Of a DNA stretch of 64,000 bases, positions 9,967-19,298 are shown in pieces. Position numbers and translations under genes: made by a program. Where the stretch lies: assembly GCF_000720485.1 (NCBI RefSeq), contig NZ_JOAX01000005.1, forward strand, positions 186,001-250,000, written 5' to 3'. The notes under the pieces were generated by a model. The model ran no database searches. It was not told the DNA's origin and saw nothing but the letters and a program-made list of their open reading frames with translations. Numbering within the stretch: the stretch's first letter is position 1; every line of letters begins with the position of its first letter. The stretch comes from Streptomyces ochraceiscleroticus. Its GTDB lineage: Bacteria; Actinomycetota; Actinomycetes; Streptomycetales; Streptomycetaceae.

Positions 9967-11529
9967 TCAGCCCTTCTGGGGCGCCGCGGCACCCGCGGGG
10001 CGGGCGGCGGGCCCGGTACGGAGGGTGCACGCTGCGATCACGGCCGAGCACACCGCGAGTGCCACGCTTCCCCAGGCCACTGCGGTCAGCCCATGGGTGA
10101 AGGCGTCCTGCAGAGCGCGGAACGAGACGCCGGGCACGGTCTCCAGGCGCCCCGCCGAGACGGCGTGGATGATTCCTTCGGCACGGTCGGTACCGACGTG
10201 TGCCGCCGACAGCGGCCCCTCCAGGGCGCTCCGGACCTGCGTGGCCAGGACGGTGCCGAGCGCCGCGACGCCCACCACGATCCCCAGCGGACGCACGCTG
10301 TTGGCGAGGCCGCTGGCCAGCCCCGCGCGCTCGACGGGGACCGCGCCGAGGGCCGCCGCCATGACGGGGGCCTGGACGACTCCGCCACCCGCGCCCAGGA
10401 CCACCAGGGCCGGTGCGAGGAGCAGCCAGCCGCTGTCCGTGTCCAGCATGGTCAGGGGGAGCAGGCCGACGGCCGTGACGGCGCTGCCGACCGCCGTCAC
10501 GGTCGCCGTACTGAACTTCTTCAGCAGCTTGGCGCCCATGGGGGCCGTCACCATGAACGGCAGGATGATGGGCAGGAGGGCGGCCCCCGCCTGCAACGCG
10601 GAGTAGCCGCGCACCTGCTGGAACCAGATGGCCAGGAACATCATGAGGCCGAAGAACGACGCCACGACGGTGAAGAGGGTGAGCAGCGCGCCGCTGTAGG
10701 CGGGGGCGCGCAGGAGGCTCAGGTCGAGGAGGGGGTGGCGGCCGCGCCGCTCTGCCACGACGAACAGCGCGAGCAGAAGGATGCCGACGACGAGGCAGCC
10801 GAGGGTCGTCGTGCCGGTCCAGCCGTGTTCCGGTGCCGCGATCACCGCGTACGTCACCGCGATCAGACCGGCGGCGGAGAGGAGCAGGCCCGCGGGGTCC
10901 AGCGGCCGGTCGGCGGACCGGTGGCCGCCGGGCAGGCCGCGGGAGCCGGCCACGACCGCCAGACACAGCGGCAGGTTGATCAGGAACGCCCAGCGCCATC
11001 CGGCCGAGTCGACGAGCACTCCGCCGAGGAGCGGGCCGACGACGAACGACAAGGACGCCACGGTGGTGTAGAGGCCCAGCGCGCGGGCCCGGGCCCGGCC
11101 GGGGAAGCCGGCGGTGAGCTGGGCCAGCCCCGCGGAGGTCAGGACGGCCGCCGAGATCCCCTGCGCGGCGCGCGCGACGATCAGTACCTCCGACCCCTGC
11201 GAAACGGCGATCACAGTGGAGGTCAGGGCGAAGGCGAGCACGCCGAGGACGAACATCCTGCGGTGCCCCCAGCGGTCGGCCAGTACGCCGGCGGTCAGCA
11301 GGAAGGCCCCGTACAGCAGGCTGTAGGCGTCCACGACCCACTGGAGTCCGGCCAGGGAGATCGTCAGGTCGGTCCCGATGTGCGGCAGCGCCACATTGAC
11401 GATGGTGGTGTCGATTCCGGAGATTCCCGCTGCGGCCGCGACGACGATCAACAGCCGTTTCTGAGCCTGTGTCCAGCGTTCTGGTTGCGCTGCCGCCTCG
11501 CGATGGTCAGTCGTCGGGCTTTCCGTCAT
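9967..11529 (-). CDS. MFS drug:H+ antiporter (DHA2/EmrB-QacA type), likely product exporter
   Basis: A 520-residue inner-membrane transporter with about 14 hydrophobic segments. DHA2 landmarks are visible: motif C-like region GIDTTIVNVALPHIG in helix 1, WVVDAYSLLYGAFLLTAG in helix 2, the motif A loop GVLADRWGHRRMF, and WRWAFLINLPL at the helix 6-7 turn. Members export toxic compounds using the proton gradient. I chose ATG 11529 (MTESPTTD), with GAGGA just upstream; an in-frame ATG at 11562 would add 11 residues. It lies inside the cluster, divergent from the second NRPS, so export of or self-resistance to the thiazoline product is the natural guess. No siderophore ABC importer was found. Confidence 0.9.
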   Translation of the reverse strand: MTESPTTDHREAAAQPERWTQAQKRLLIVVAAAAGISGIDTTIVNVALPHIGTDLTISLAGLQWVVDAYSLLYGAFLLTAGVLADRWGHRRMFVLGVLAFALTSTVIAVSQGSEVLIVARAAQGISAAVLTSAGLAQLTAGFPGRARARALGLYTTVASLSFVVGPLLGGVLVDSAGWRWAFLINLPLCLAVVAGSRGLPGGHRSADRPLDPAGLLLSAAGLIAVTYAVIAAPEHGWTGTTTLGCLVVGILLLALFVVAERRGRHPLLDLSLLRAPAYSGALLTLFTVVASFFGLMMFLAIWFQQVRGYSALQAGAALLPIILPFMVTAPMGAKLLKKFSTATVTAVGSAVTAVGLLPLTMLDTDSGWLLLAPALVVLGAGGGVVQAPVMAAALGAVPVERAGLASGLANSVRPLGIVVGVAALGTVLATQVRSALEGPLSAAHVGTDRAEGIIHAVSAGRLETVPGVSFRALQDAFTHGLTAVAWGSVALAVCSAVIAACTLRTGPAARPAGAAAPQKG

Positions 11530-11565
11530 CGGCGCGTTCCTCGTCTCCTCGAAGCGGATCATGTA

Positions 11566-11573
11566 TACGCGTA
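11566..11573. promoter_or_regulatory. Palindrome in exporter/NRPS2 divergent promoter region
   Basis: TACGCGTA, next to a TATACAT-like -10 reading toward the exporter, in the 258-bp gap 11530-11787. The gap must hold promoters for both the exporter and the long NRPS operon; I cannot place a convincing -35/-10 pair. No gene is seen in it. Confidence 0.25.
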
Positions 11574-11787
11574 ATCAAACCAGGTGCCGCTCTACCACGG
11601 AAGAGGGTTGTGGCCGAAGTTGACCGGGTGTTAGCTTCTAGGCCGTCCGGATTGATCAGTAGGTGGCGTACGACGTTTCTGCTGCGTGCCGGCGCCTTTG
11701 ACCAGGCGCATGACCGGTGTCCGCAGTTGGTTGTCGACGGGGGAGCGCGTTTTTTGCGTGCCGGCCCCTCTTTCAGGAGGACTTCGG

Positions 11788-14700
11788 ATGAATGCTGCTG
11801 AACTGCTCATCGCTGAACTCGAACGACGGGGCATTCAGCTTTGGGAAGAGGACGGCGGATTGCATTACCGGTCGCCGTCCGGAGCCCTGACCCAAGAGCT
11901 GCGCGAGGAGCTCCGGCGTCGCAAACCCGAGGTCCTGGAACGGCTCCGCCGGGCCGCCGACGGGCGGACGGCCGAGCCGGACCCGGAGAGCCGTCACGAT
12001 CCCTTCCCCCTCACGGACATGCAGTCCGCGTACCTGCTCGGCCGCCGGGACGTCTTCGCCTACGGCGGTGTCTCCTGCCACGGCTACGGCGAGCTGGAGT
12101 TCGACGCGCTCGACCCGGCACGCCTGGAAGCCGCCTGGCAGAAGATGATCGAGCGGCACGACATGCTGCGTGCCACCGTCGCCGACGACGGCACCCAGCA
12201 GGTGGCGCCGACCCGGCCCGCCTACCGCGTCGCCGTCGAGGACCTGGCCTCGCACAGCCCGGAAGAACGCGCGGCCCGGACGGCGGAGATACGGGAGGAG
12301 ATGGGCCACCGGGTCTACGACAGCACGGTGTGGCCCCTCTTCGACCTCCGTGTGACCCGCGGCCCCGGCAAGGACGTCCTGCACTTCTCCGTCGACTTCC
12401 TCATCGCCGACTTCCTCAGCATCCAGCTCCTGCTGGACGAACTCCGCCGGCTGTACGAGTGTCCCGACGCCGAACTGCCGGAGCCGGCCATCCAGTTCCG
12501 CGACTACCTCCGCGCCGAGCGCGAACTGCGGACAGGTCCCCGCTACGAGGAGGACCGGGCCTACTGGTGGCAGCGGATCGACGAACTGCCGCCTGCCCCC
12601 GAGCTCCCGATGGAGCGGGACGCCGGGGCCGAGGGGCGGCCGCACTTCCGCCGGTACGCGTTCGGCCTCACCCCGCCGCAATGGTCCGCACTGCGGGAAC
12701 GTGCGGGCCGGCACGGCGTCACCGCGTCGACCGCCGTGCTCGCCGCGTACACCGAGGTGATCGGCGCGTGGAGCAGACACCCGCGGTTCACCTTGAACCT
12801 CACCCTGCTGAACCGACTGCCCCTGCACCCCGACGTCCCCCGCCTCATCGGCGACTTCACCTCCGTCGACCTGCTCGAGGTCACCCAGGACCACGGGGTC
12901 CCGCTGGCCGAACGGGCGAGCTCTCTCCAGGACCGGCTCTGGGAGGACCTGGACCACCGCCTGTGCTCAGGCGTCGAGGTCATGCGTGAGCTGTCCCGGC
13001 GGCGCGGCCAGGAGGCCGCCCTCATGCCCGTCGTCTTCACCAGCGCCATCGGTGTCGGCGGTACCGACGACGGCCTCGGCGAGGAGGCCTGGGGACAGCT
13101 CGGCCACGGCATCAGCCAGACACCGCAGGTGTGGATCGACTGCCAGAACATCGAGCGGCGCGGTGGCCTCGCCACGAACTGGGACGTGCGGGAAGGCGTG
13201 GTACCGGAGCGCGTCCTGGACGCCATGTTCGACGCCTACTGCACCCTGCTGCTGTGCCTCGCCGAAGGCGACGAAGCGTGGCGCGAACTCGCCCCCGTAC
13301 CCCTGCCGGCCGACCAGCGTGACCGCCGCCGCGTGGTGAACGACACGGCCGCCCCGCTCCCCGAGGGGCTGTTGCACGAGGAGTTCGTCCGCCAGGCCGG
13401 GCGCACCCCCGACCGGCCCGCCGTCATCAGTGACCGCCGCACCCTGACCTACCGGGAACTGCTGGACCACGCCCGGGCCGTGGCCGAGGCGGTGCGGGAC
13501 CGCACCGACCCCGGCGAACTCGTCGCCGTGGTGATGGACAAGGGCTGGGAACAGTCCGCGGCCGTGCTCGGCACCCTCCTCGCCGGCCGCGCGTACCTGC
13601 CGGTCGATTCTCTCCAGCCGGAGCTGCGGCGCGACCGGATACTCCAGGACGCAGCCGTCCGCTGCGTCCTCACCCAGTCCTGGCTGGCCGACGCCGCTCA
13701 CGGCACTGGCATCCCCCGCGTTCCCGTCGACACCCTGGCCCCCGTCACCACGGCCCGCGCCCCCGACGAACCGCCGGCCGCCCCCGACGACCTCGCGTAC
13801 GTCATCTACACCTCGGGCTCCACAGGGCGGCCCAAGGGGGTGATGATCAGCCACCGCAGTGCCCTCAACACCATCGAGGACATCAACCGGCGGTTCGCCG
13901 TCACCGCCGACGACCGCGTCCTGGGACTCGCCAACCTCGGGTTCGACCTGTCCGTCTACGACGTCTTCGGACCGCTGTCCGTCGGCGGCGCCCTTGTGCT
14001 GCCCGGACACGAAGGCCGGTCCGACCCCTCCCACTGGGCTCGCACCGCCGCCGACCACGGCGTGACCCTCTGGAACTCCGTACCGGCCCAGATGCAGATG
14101 CTCGCGCACTACCTCAACGCGGAACGCGACCGCATACCCGCCGGGGAGCTCTCCGCACTGCGGCTGGCGCTGCTGTCCGGGGACTGGATACCCGTGACGC
14201 TCCCGGGAGAGCTGGCCCAACTGCTCCCCGGACTGCGGGCCGTGAGCCTCGGCGGAGCGACCGAAGCCGCGATCTGGTCGATCCACCACCCCCTGGACGA
14301 TGTGGCGGCGGACCTGCGCAGCATTCCGTACGGTACGCCGCTGGCCAACCAGACTTTCGCAGTCCTCGACCAGGACCTGCGCGACCGCCCCGAACTGGTC
14401 GCGGGCGAGCTGTACATCGGCGGCGCGGGCGTGGCCCAGGGATACCTCGGCGACGACGCGCTCACCGCCGCCAAGTTCATCCGGCACCCCGCCACCGGTG
14501 AGCGGCTGTACCGCACCGGTGACCTCGGGCGCTACCTGCCGGACGGCACGATCGAATTCCTGGGCCGCGAGGACGCCCAGGTCAAGATCAGAGGGCACCG
14601 GATCGAGCTGGCCGAGGTCGAGGAAGGACTGCGCTCCGCCCCGTCTGTCGGAGCGGCCGCCGCCGTCGTCACGGGAGAGAGCGCTGCCGACCGCAAGCTG

Positions 14701-17289
14701 TGCGCGTTCGTCACAGGCAAGACACTCGACACGGACCCCGAGCCCGCCGACGACGTGGTACGCGCCCTGACCGCCGCCGCGGCGGCGGTCCGCGCCGACC
14801 TCGAAGGCGACATCGACGGCGAGGCCATCGGCGACTTCGTCCGTGAGCTGGACGCCGCCCTGCTGACCTCCATGGCCCAGACGCTCGGCGAGACCGGTCT
14901 GTTCGCGGACGGCGGTGCGGTGACGGCAGCAGATCTCGCCACCGCGCTCGGCGCGCTGCCCGAACACCACTCCCTCGTACGGCGCTGGCTCCGCGAACTG
15001 GCGGCCGCCGGAATGGTGCGCCGCGACGACGACGGACGCCACTACGGCCTGCAGCCGGCCGATGCCGCGGACCGCACCCGGGCCTGGGAACGCGCCGAGG
15101 CGGTCCGGACCGAACGGATCTGCCCCGCGGCCCTCATGGCGTACTTCCGGGGCAGCGCGGAGAGCCTCCGGGCACTGCTGCGCGGCGAGGCCAACCCCTC
15201 CCGGATGTTCTTCCCCGAAGGGCGCCAGGACGTCGCCGAGGCGACCTACAGCCACAACGTGGCGGCCGAACACAACAACCGCGTCGCGGCACAGGCCCTG
15301 CGCTGCATCGCCGAGGCCCGTACGGCCGCCGACGGGCCGTTGCGCGTGCTGGAGGTCGGCGGCGGCATCGCCAGCACCACCCGGCATGCCGTGGAGGCCC
15401 TGGCGCCCCACGACTTCCACTACACCTTCACCGACGTCTCGCAGTACTTCCTGCAGGGAGCCCGCGCCCGCTTCGCCGACCGCACGGACATGGAGTACCA
15501 GCTCTACGACCTCAATGCGGACTACCGGCCCCAGGGCCTCGCCGCGAACTCCTACGACGTGGTGCTGTGCGGCGGCGTGCTGAACAACGCCCGGCACACC
15601 GAACGCACGCTGCGCCGACTCAAGGAACTCCTCGTACCGGGCGGCTGGCTGGTCCTCATCGAGGCGACCCGCGAGCACCTGGAGATCAGCGTCTCGCAGG
15701 CGTTCATGATGGAGGAATTCGAGGACTTCCGTGCGGAGCAGGACACCACGTTCGTCACCCGGCGGCAGTGGCTGGACCTCACAGCCGGACTGGGCGCCGA
15801 CGCGGTCGTCTGCCTGCCGGCGGAGGACGACGCGCTCTCCGGGATGGGACAGCACGTCTTCGCGGTACGGCTGCGTCCCGAGCACGCTCGCGTCCACGGC
15901 CCGGCGCTGACCGAGCACCTTCGGCGACGTCTGCCCGAGCACATGATCCCCGCGGAGATCGAGGTCCTCGACGCGCTGCCGCTCACCGACAACGGAAAGA
16001 TCGACCGCAAGGCGCTCCGGGAGCGGCTGCGGTGCACCACACGGTCCGAGGACAGCGTGGTGCACGAAGAAGTCACCGACGCCCTCGAAGAGACACTGGC
16101 GGCCCTCGCTGCCGACGTCCTCGGTGTCCCGTCCGTGGGCCGGCGGCAGAACTTCTTCGACCTCGGCGGTGACTCGCTGCTGGTCGCCCAGTTCGTCGGC
16201 CGCATTCGGGAACAGGTCCCCGAATGTGCCGAGCTCTACTTCGACGGCCTGCTGCGGCGGCTGCTCAACCAGCCGACCGTCGCCGAACTCGCCGACTACA
16301 TCCGTCAGTACCGGCCCGCCGAACAGGCCGCCGGCCGCGCTCCCGCGCTCTCGCCCCTCGTCCCGCTCAACGACGAGTCCGAGGGACCCTTGCGAGTTCT
16401 GGTGCACGAAGGCATCGGGACGATGGCGCCGTACCGGAAGCTGGCCAGGGAACTGGCCGAACATGGCCCGCTCGCCGGTCTCGCCGTCAACGACATGCGC
16501 GGCTATCTGGCCCTGGACGCCGAGCAGCTCATCACCCGGCTCGCCGGCGACTATGCCGAAGAACTGCTCGCCCAGGGCCACCGGCGGTTCCACGTCGTCG
16601 GGTACTGCCTCGGCGGCCTGCTGGCGACCGAGATGGCCGGCCGGCTCACCGAAGCGGGCGCGGACGTCGCCTCCCTCACCGTGGTGAGCAGCTACCGCGT
16701 CCCGTACCGGATCGAGGACGAGCTGCTCTACGAGTACGCCTTCGGCCGCGTTCTCTCGGCCGACCTGGGGGCGATGGGCTACCACAAGGACGAGGAACTG
16801 ATGGGCCGGGCACTGCGCACCGTGCTCGCCGCGACCCCCGGCACGGTCGGCGAAGGGGCCTTCGACGCCCTCGACGGCGATCCGGGTCTGGCCGAGGTCG
16901 CCGAGCGCTTCACGGCGTTGCGCGCACGCGACCCCCAGGAACGGCTGGACACCCTGAGCGCACACCTCCTCGACCGGGGCTCTCCCGTCGGTTCGGCCCA
17001 GCAGGTGACCGAGCTCTACGGCGTCTTCCGGCAGAGCTTCGCGGCCGCGACCTCGCACCGGCCCGACCTGTACGCCGGCGACATGACGTTCCTGAACCCG
17101 CGGGGCACGCTCCAGTTCCTGCCCGGGCTGCAGTCGGACATGACCGCCTACTGGCGCGACACCTGCCTCGGTGACCTCACGGTGACGGAGGTGCCCGGCG
17201 ACCACTTCAGCTGCCTGGAAGCCCCGCACGTCGGAACCACGGCGAAGGAGATCCTCGCCGCCGCACAGCGCGGCGGAGCGGCCAGGTGA
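11788..17289 (+). CDS. NRPS: TubC docking - Cy - A(Cys) with embedded methyltransferase - PCP - thioesterase
   Basis: An 1,833-residue terminal synthetase of PchF type. Residues 1-55 form a TubC-like docking domain (LWEEDGGLHYRSP, ALTQELREEL). Residues about 70-490 are a heterocyclization domain with DFLIADFLS. The adenylation domain has YVIYTSGSTGRPKG, DLSVYDVFG, WNSVPA, LLSGDW and GGATEAAIWS, the classical cysteine pocket DLYN/LS/IW. After A8 (QVKIRGHRIEL, near 931) an SAM methyltransferase is inserted, with LEVGGGIAS near 1189. A9-A10 (HMIP, NGKIDRK) resume near 1385-1402. The PCP serine is 1463. A C-terminal thioesterase has elbow GYCLGG with Cys1607 replacing serine. The start has a strong AGGAGG seven bases before ATG 11788. 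It should add the last cysteine, methylate the ring and release the product. Confidence 0.95.
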   Translation: MNAAELLIAELERRGIQLWEEDGGLHYRSPSGALTQELREELRRRKPEVLERLRRAADGRTAEPDPESRHDPFPLTDMQSAYLLGRRDVFAYGGVSCHGYGELEFDALDPARLEAAWQKMIERHDMLRATVADDGTQQVAPTRPAYRVAVEDLASHSPEERAARTAEIREEMGHRVYDSTVWPLFDLRVTRGPGKDVLHFSVDFLIADFLSIQLLLDELRRLYECPDAELPEPAIQFRDYLRAERELRTGPRYEEDRAYWWQRIDELPPAPELPMERDAGAEGRPHFRRYAFGLTPPQWSALRERAGRHGVTASTAVLAAYTEVIGAWSRHPRFTLNLTLLNRLPLHPDVPRLIGDFTSVDLLEVTQDHGVPLAERASSLQDRLWEDLDHRLCSGVEVMRELSRRRGQEAALMPVVFTSAIGVGGTDDGLGEEAWGQLGHGISQTPQVWIDCQNIERRGGLATNWDVREGVVPERVLDAMFDAYCTLLLCLAEGDEAWRELAPVPLPADQRDRRRVVNDTAAPLPEGLLHEEFVRQAGRTPDRPAVISDRRTLTYRELLDHARAVAEAVRDRTDPGELVAVVMDKGWEQSAAVLGTLLAGRAYLPVDSLQPELRRDRILQDAAVRCVLTQSWLADAAHGTGIPRVPVDTLAPVTTARAPDEPPAAPDDLAYVIYTSGSTGRPKGVMISHRSALNTIEDINRRFAVTADDRVLGLANLGFDLSVYDVFGPLSVGGALVLPGHEGRSDPSHWARTAADHGVTLWNSVPAQMQMLAHYLNAERDRIPAGELSALRLALLSGDWIPVTLPGELAQLLPGLRAVSLGGATEAAIWSIHHPLDDVAADLRSIPYGTPLANQTFAVLDQDLRDRPELVAGELYIGGAGVAQGYLGDDALTAAKFIRHPATGERLYRTGDLGRYLPDGTIEFLGREDAQVKIRGHRIELAEVEEGLRSAPSVGAAAAVVTGESAADRKLCAFVTGKTLDTDPEPADDVVRALTAAAAAVRADLEGDIDGEAIGDFVRELDAALLTSMAQTLGETGLFADGGAVTAADLATALGALPEHHSLVRRWLRELAAAGMVRRDDDGRHYGLQPADAADRTRAWERAEAVRTERICPAALMAYFRGSAESLRALLRGEANPSRMFFPEGRQDVAEATYSHNVAAEHNNRVAAQALRCIAEARTAADGPLRVLEVGGGIASTTRHAVEALAPHDFHYTFTDVSQYFLQGARARFADRTDMEYQLYDLNADYRPQGLAANSYDVVLCGGVLNNARHTERTLRRLKELLVPGGWLVLIEATREHLEISVSQAFMMEEFEDFRAEQDTTFVTRRQWLDLTAGLGADAVVCLPAEDDALSGMGQHVFAVRLRPEHARVHGPALTEHLRRRLPEHMIPAEIEVLDALPLTDNGKIDRKALRERLRCTTRSEDSVVHEEVTDALEETLAALAADVLGVPSVGRRQNFFDLGGDSLLVAQFVGRIREQVPECAELYFDGLLRRLLNQPTVAELADYIRQYRPAEQAAGRAPALSPLVPLNDESEGPLRVLVHEGIGTMAPYRKLARELAEHGPLAGLAVNDMRGYLALDAEQLITRLAGDYAEELLAQGHRRFHVVGYCLGGLLATEMAGRLTEAGADVASLTVVSSYRVPYRIEDELLYEYAFGRVLSADLGAMGYHKDEELMGRALRTVLAATPGTVGEGAFDALDGDPGLAEVAERFTALRARDPQERLDTLSAHLLDRGSPVGSAQQVTELYGVFRQSFAAATSHRPDLYAGDMTFLNPRGTLQFLPGLQSDMTAYWRDTCLGDLTVTEVPGDHFSCLEAPHVGTTAKEILAAAQRGGAAR

Positions 17290-17341
17290 CCGCGTACGTA
17301 CCGCTGACAGCCGCGGACAGAGAACGGGGAAGGGATTTTTC

Positions 17342-18496
17342 ATGGTGAGGCCGCTGGACACCGGACGCCGGCCGAAGGTCGTGGTGTGCGGTACACGGTG
17401 GGGACGGGTCTACCTCCAGGCGTTCCTGGAGCCGGACTTCCCCTTCGAACTCGTCGGCATCGTGGGACAGGGCAGCGACCGCAGCAAGGCGTGCGCACGC
17501 TATTACGACGTACCGCTGTACACCGAGGTGCAGCAGGTCCCCGACGACGTGGACATCGCCTGCGTGGTCATCAGCGCGGGAGTGCAGGGGGGCAGGGGAG
17601 CCGAGATCGCCCAGGCGTTCATGGACCGTGGCATGCACGTGCTCCAGGAACACGCGCTCCACCACGACGAGCTCGCCGCCTGCCTGCGGGCCGCCCGCAG
17701 GAACGGCGTGCAGTACCGGCTGAACACCCACTACCCGCACATCGAGCCGGTCCGCAGATTCATCGCAGCGGCCCGTGAGCTGTTCACCCGACAGCGCCCC
17801 CAGTTCATCGATGCCACCTGCGCCATTCAGGTCGCCTACACCCTCTTCGACATCCTCGGCCGGGCCCTGGGCGGGGCGCGCCCGTGGGGATTCGCCGACA
17901 TCCCGGCGATCCCGGACGAGCTGCGCTCGCTCACGGAGCTGGAATTCCCCTACCGCTCCGCGAACGGCGTCTTCGCCGGTGTGCCGATGACACTGCGCAT
18001 GCAGAACCAGATGAAGTCGAGCGATCCGGACAACTACACCCACCTCTTCCACCGCATCACGGTGGGCACCGACGGGGGACACCTCACACTCGTCAACACT
18101 CAGGGCCCCGTGCTCTGGAGCCCCCGGCCGCACGGGCCGGAAGAGGCATGGCACACGGTCCGCCTCTTCGACACGGACGCCGTGCACCTCACCTACCCCA
18201 GTGCTTCGGTGCTCGGCCCGGTCACGGGCCCCGACTACCGGGAGATCGTCGGCTCGGTCTGGCCAGGGGGCGTACGCACCGCCCTGGGGGCCCTGCGCCG
18301 GGCGGCGGTGGCCGGGGAAGACCCGCTCAAGGAAGGGCAGTACTACCTCACGCTCTGCCGGCTGTGGCAGGACCTCACGACCCGGCTCGGGTACCCGACG
18401 CAGCTCACGCGGTCGGACGCCCCCGACGTACTCCCGGCGGACGACCTGGAGAAGGCCGCTCTCGCCGTGGGGCCGAAGGACGGTTGGCGTGACTGA
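17342..18496 (+). CDS. Thiazolinyl-imine reductase (Irp3/PchG family)
   Basis: A 384-residue NAD(P)H-dependent reductase. In yersiniabactin and pyochelin synthesis this family reduces a carrier-bound thiazoline C=N bond to a thiazolidine. The Rossmann start is VVVCGTRWGRVYLQAF, and the family's Gfo/Idh-like core shows VLQEHALHHDELAACL and RLNTHYPHIEPVRRF; the histidine-rich segment belongs to the likely active site. It starts at ATG 17342 after GGGAAGGG, 52 bp beyond the second NRPS stop, and its stop overlaps the thioesterase start. Its presence predicts that at least one ring of the product is reduced, fitting N-methylation by the embedded methyltransferase. Confidence 0.92.
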   Translation: MVRPLDTGRRPKVVVCGTRWGRVYLQAFLEPDFPFELVGIVGQGSDRSKACARYYDVPLYTEVQQVPDDVDIACVVISAGVQGGRGAEIAQAFMDRGMHVLQEHALHHDELAACLRAARRNGVQYRLNTHYPHIEPVRRFIAAARELFTRQRPQFIDATCAIQVAYTLFDILGRALGGARPWGFADIPAIPDELRSLTELEFPYRSANGVFAGVPMTLRMQNQMKSSDPDNYTHLFHRITVGTDGGHLTLVNTQGPVLWSPRPHGPEEAWHTVRLFDTDAVHLTYPSASVLGPVTGPDYREIVGSVWPGGVRTALGALRRAAVAGEDPLKEGQYYLTLCRLWQDLTTRLGYPTQLTRSDAPDVLPADDLEKAALAVGPKDGWRD

Positions 18497-19298
18497 CACG
18501 GTGAACCGCACCCCCGGTGGCGACTGGCTCCGGTGTTTCCGGCCCGCTCCGGGCAGCAAGACCGGACTGGTGTGCTTCCCCCACGCGGGCGGCGCTGCCA
18601 GCGCGTTCCGCACCTGGCCCCGCCGGCTGGGCGACGGCATCGAGCTGTATGCGGTCCAGTACCCGGGGCGTCAGGACCGCTCGGGAGAACCGCACATCGA
18701 CGACATGGAGGTCATGGCGGATGCCGTGGCGGCTGCGCTGCGTCCCCTTCTGGACCGGCCGCTGGCCCTGCTCGGGCACAGCATGGGGGCGGCCATCGCG
18801 TATGAGGTGGCACAGCGGCTGGCCGACGAGCCGTTCGCCACTTGCGCCCACCTGTTCGTCTCCGGCCATCCCGCACCGGACATGCAGCGTCCCGGCACTC
18901 TGCACGAGAGCAGCGACACCGGCCTCATCGAGGACGTGCGCCGCCTCGGCGGCATCGCACCCGAGGCCCTGGACAACCCCACACTGCGCGAACTCTTCCT
19001 GCCCACACTGCGCGCCGACTACCGGCTGATCGAGCGGTACGCACCGACACCTGGTACGCCACTGCGTATCCCGGTCACCGCCCTGTGCGGTGCGGACGAC
19101 CCGGAGATGACCCACGCCGAAGCGCTCGCCTGGTCCCGTACCACCAGTGGCGCGTTCGCCGTGCGGACTTTTCCCGGCGGCCATTTCTACCTCGCCGACC
19201 AAGAGGCGCGGGTGGTGGACGCGGTGACCGGGGCGCTCGACGACGTGACCGGCCGGGACCCTGCTCCACTGCACGGGGGAAGGAGGCTCGCGCGATGA
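18489..19298 (+). CDS. Type II thioesterase
   Basis: A 269-residue alpha/beta hydrolase that edits NRPS carrier domains by removing wrong or stalled acyl groups. Motifs are the oxyanion region CFPHAGGAASAFRTW, the nucleophile elbow GHSMGAAIAYE, SGHPAP, the acid segment CGADDPEM and the terminal histidine in FPGGHFYL. It starts at GTG 18489 inside the end of the imine reductase gene and ends in an ATGA overlap with the methyltransferase, so translation is coupled. Length and motifs are normal for the family. Confidence 0.95.
   Translation: MTDTVNRTPGGDWLRCFRPAPGSKTGLVCFPHAGGAASAFRTWPRRLGDGIELYAVQYPGRQDRSGEPHIDDMEVMADAVAAALRPLLDRPLALLGHSMGAAIAYEVAQRLADEPFATCAHLFVSGHPAPDMQRPGTLHESSDTGLIEDVRRLGGIAPEALDNPTLRELFLPTLRADYRLIERYAPTPGTPLRIPVTALCGADDPEMTHAEALAWSRTTSGAFAVRTFPGGHFYLADQEARVVDAVTGALDDVTGRDPAPLHGGRRLAR

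Noticed and set aside
12967..17361. 1,464-codon open frame on the minus strand opposite the second NRPS
   Set aside because: It has no recognisable domains and mirrors the strong third-position GC bias of the plus-strand gene, whose domains are unmistakable.
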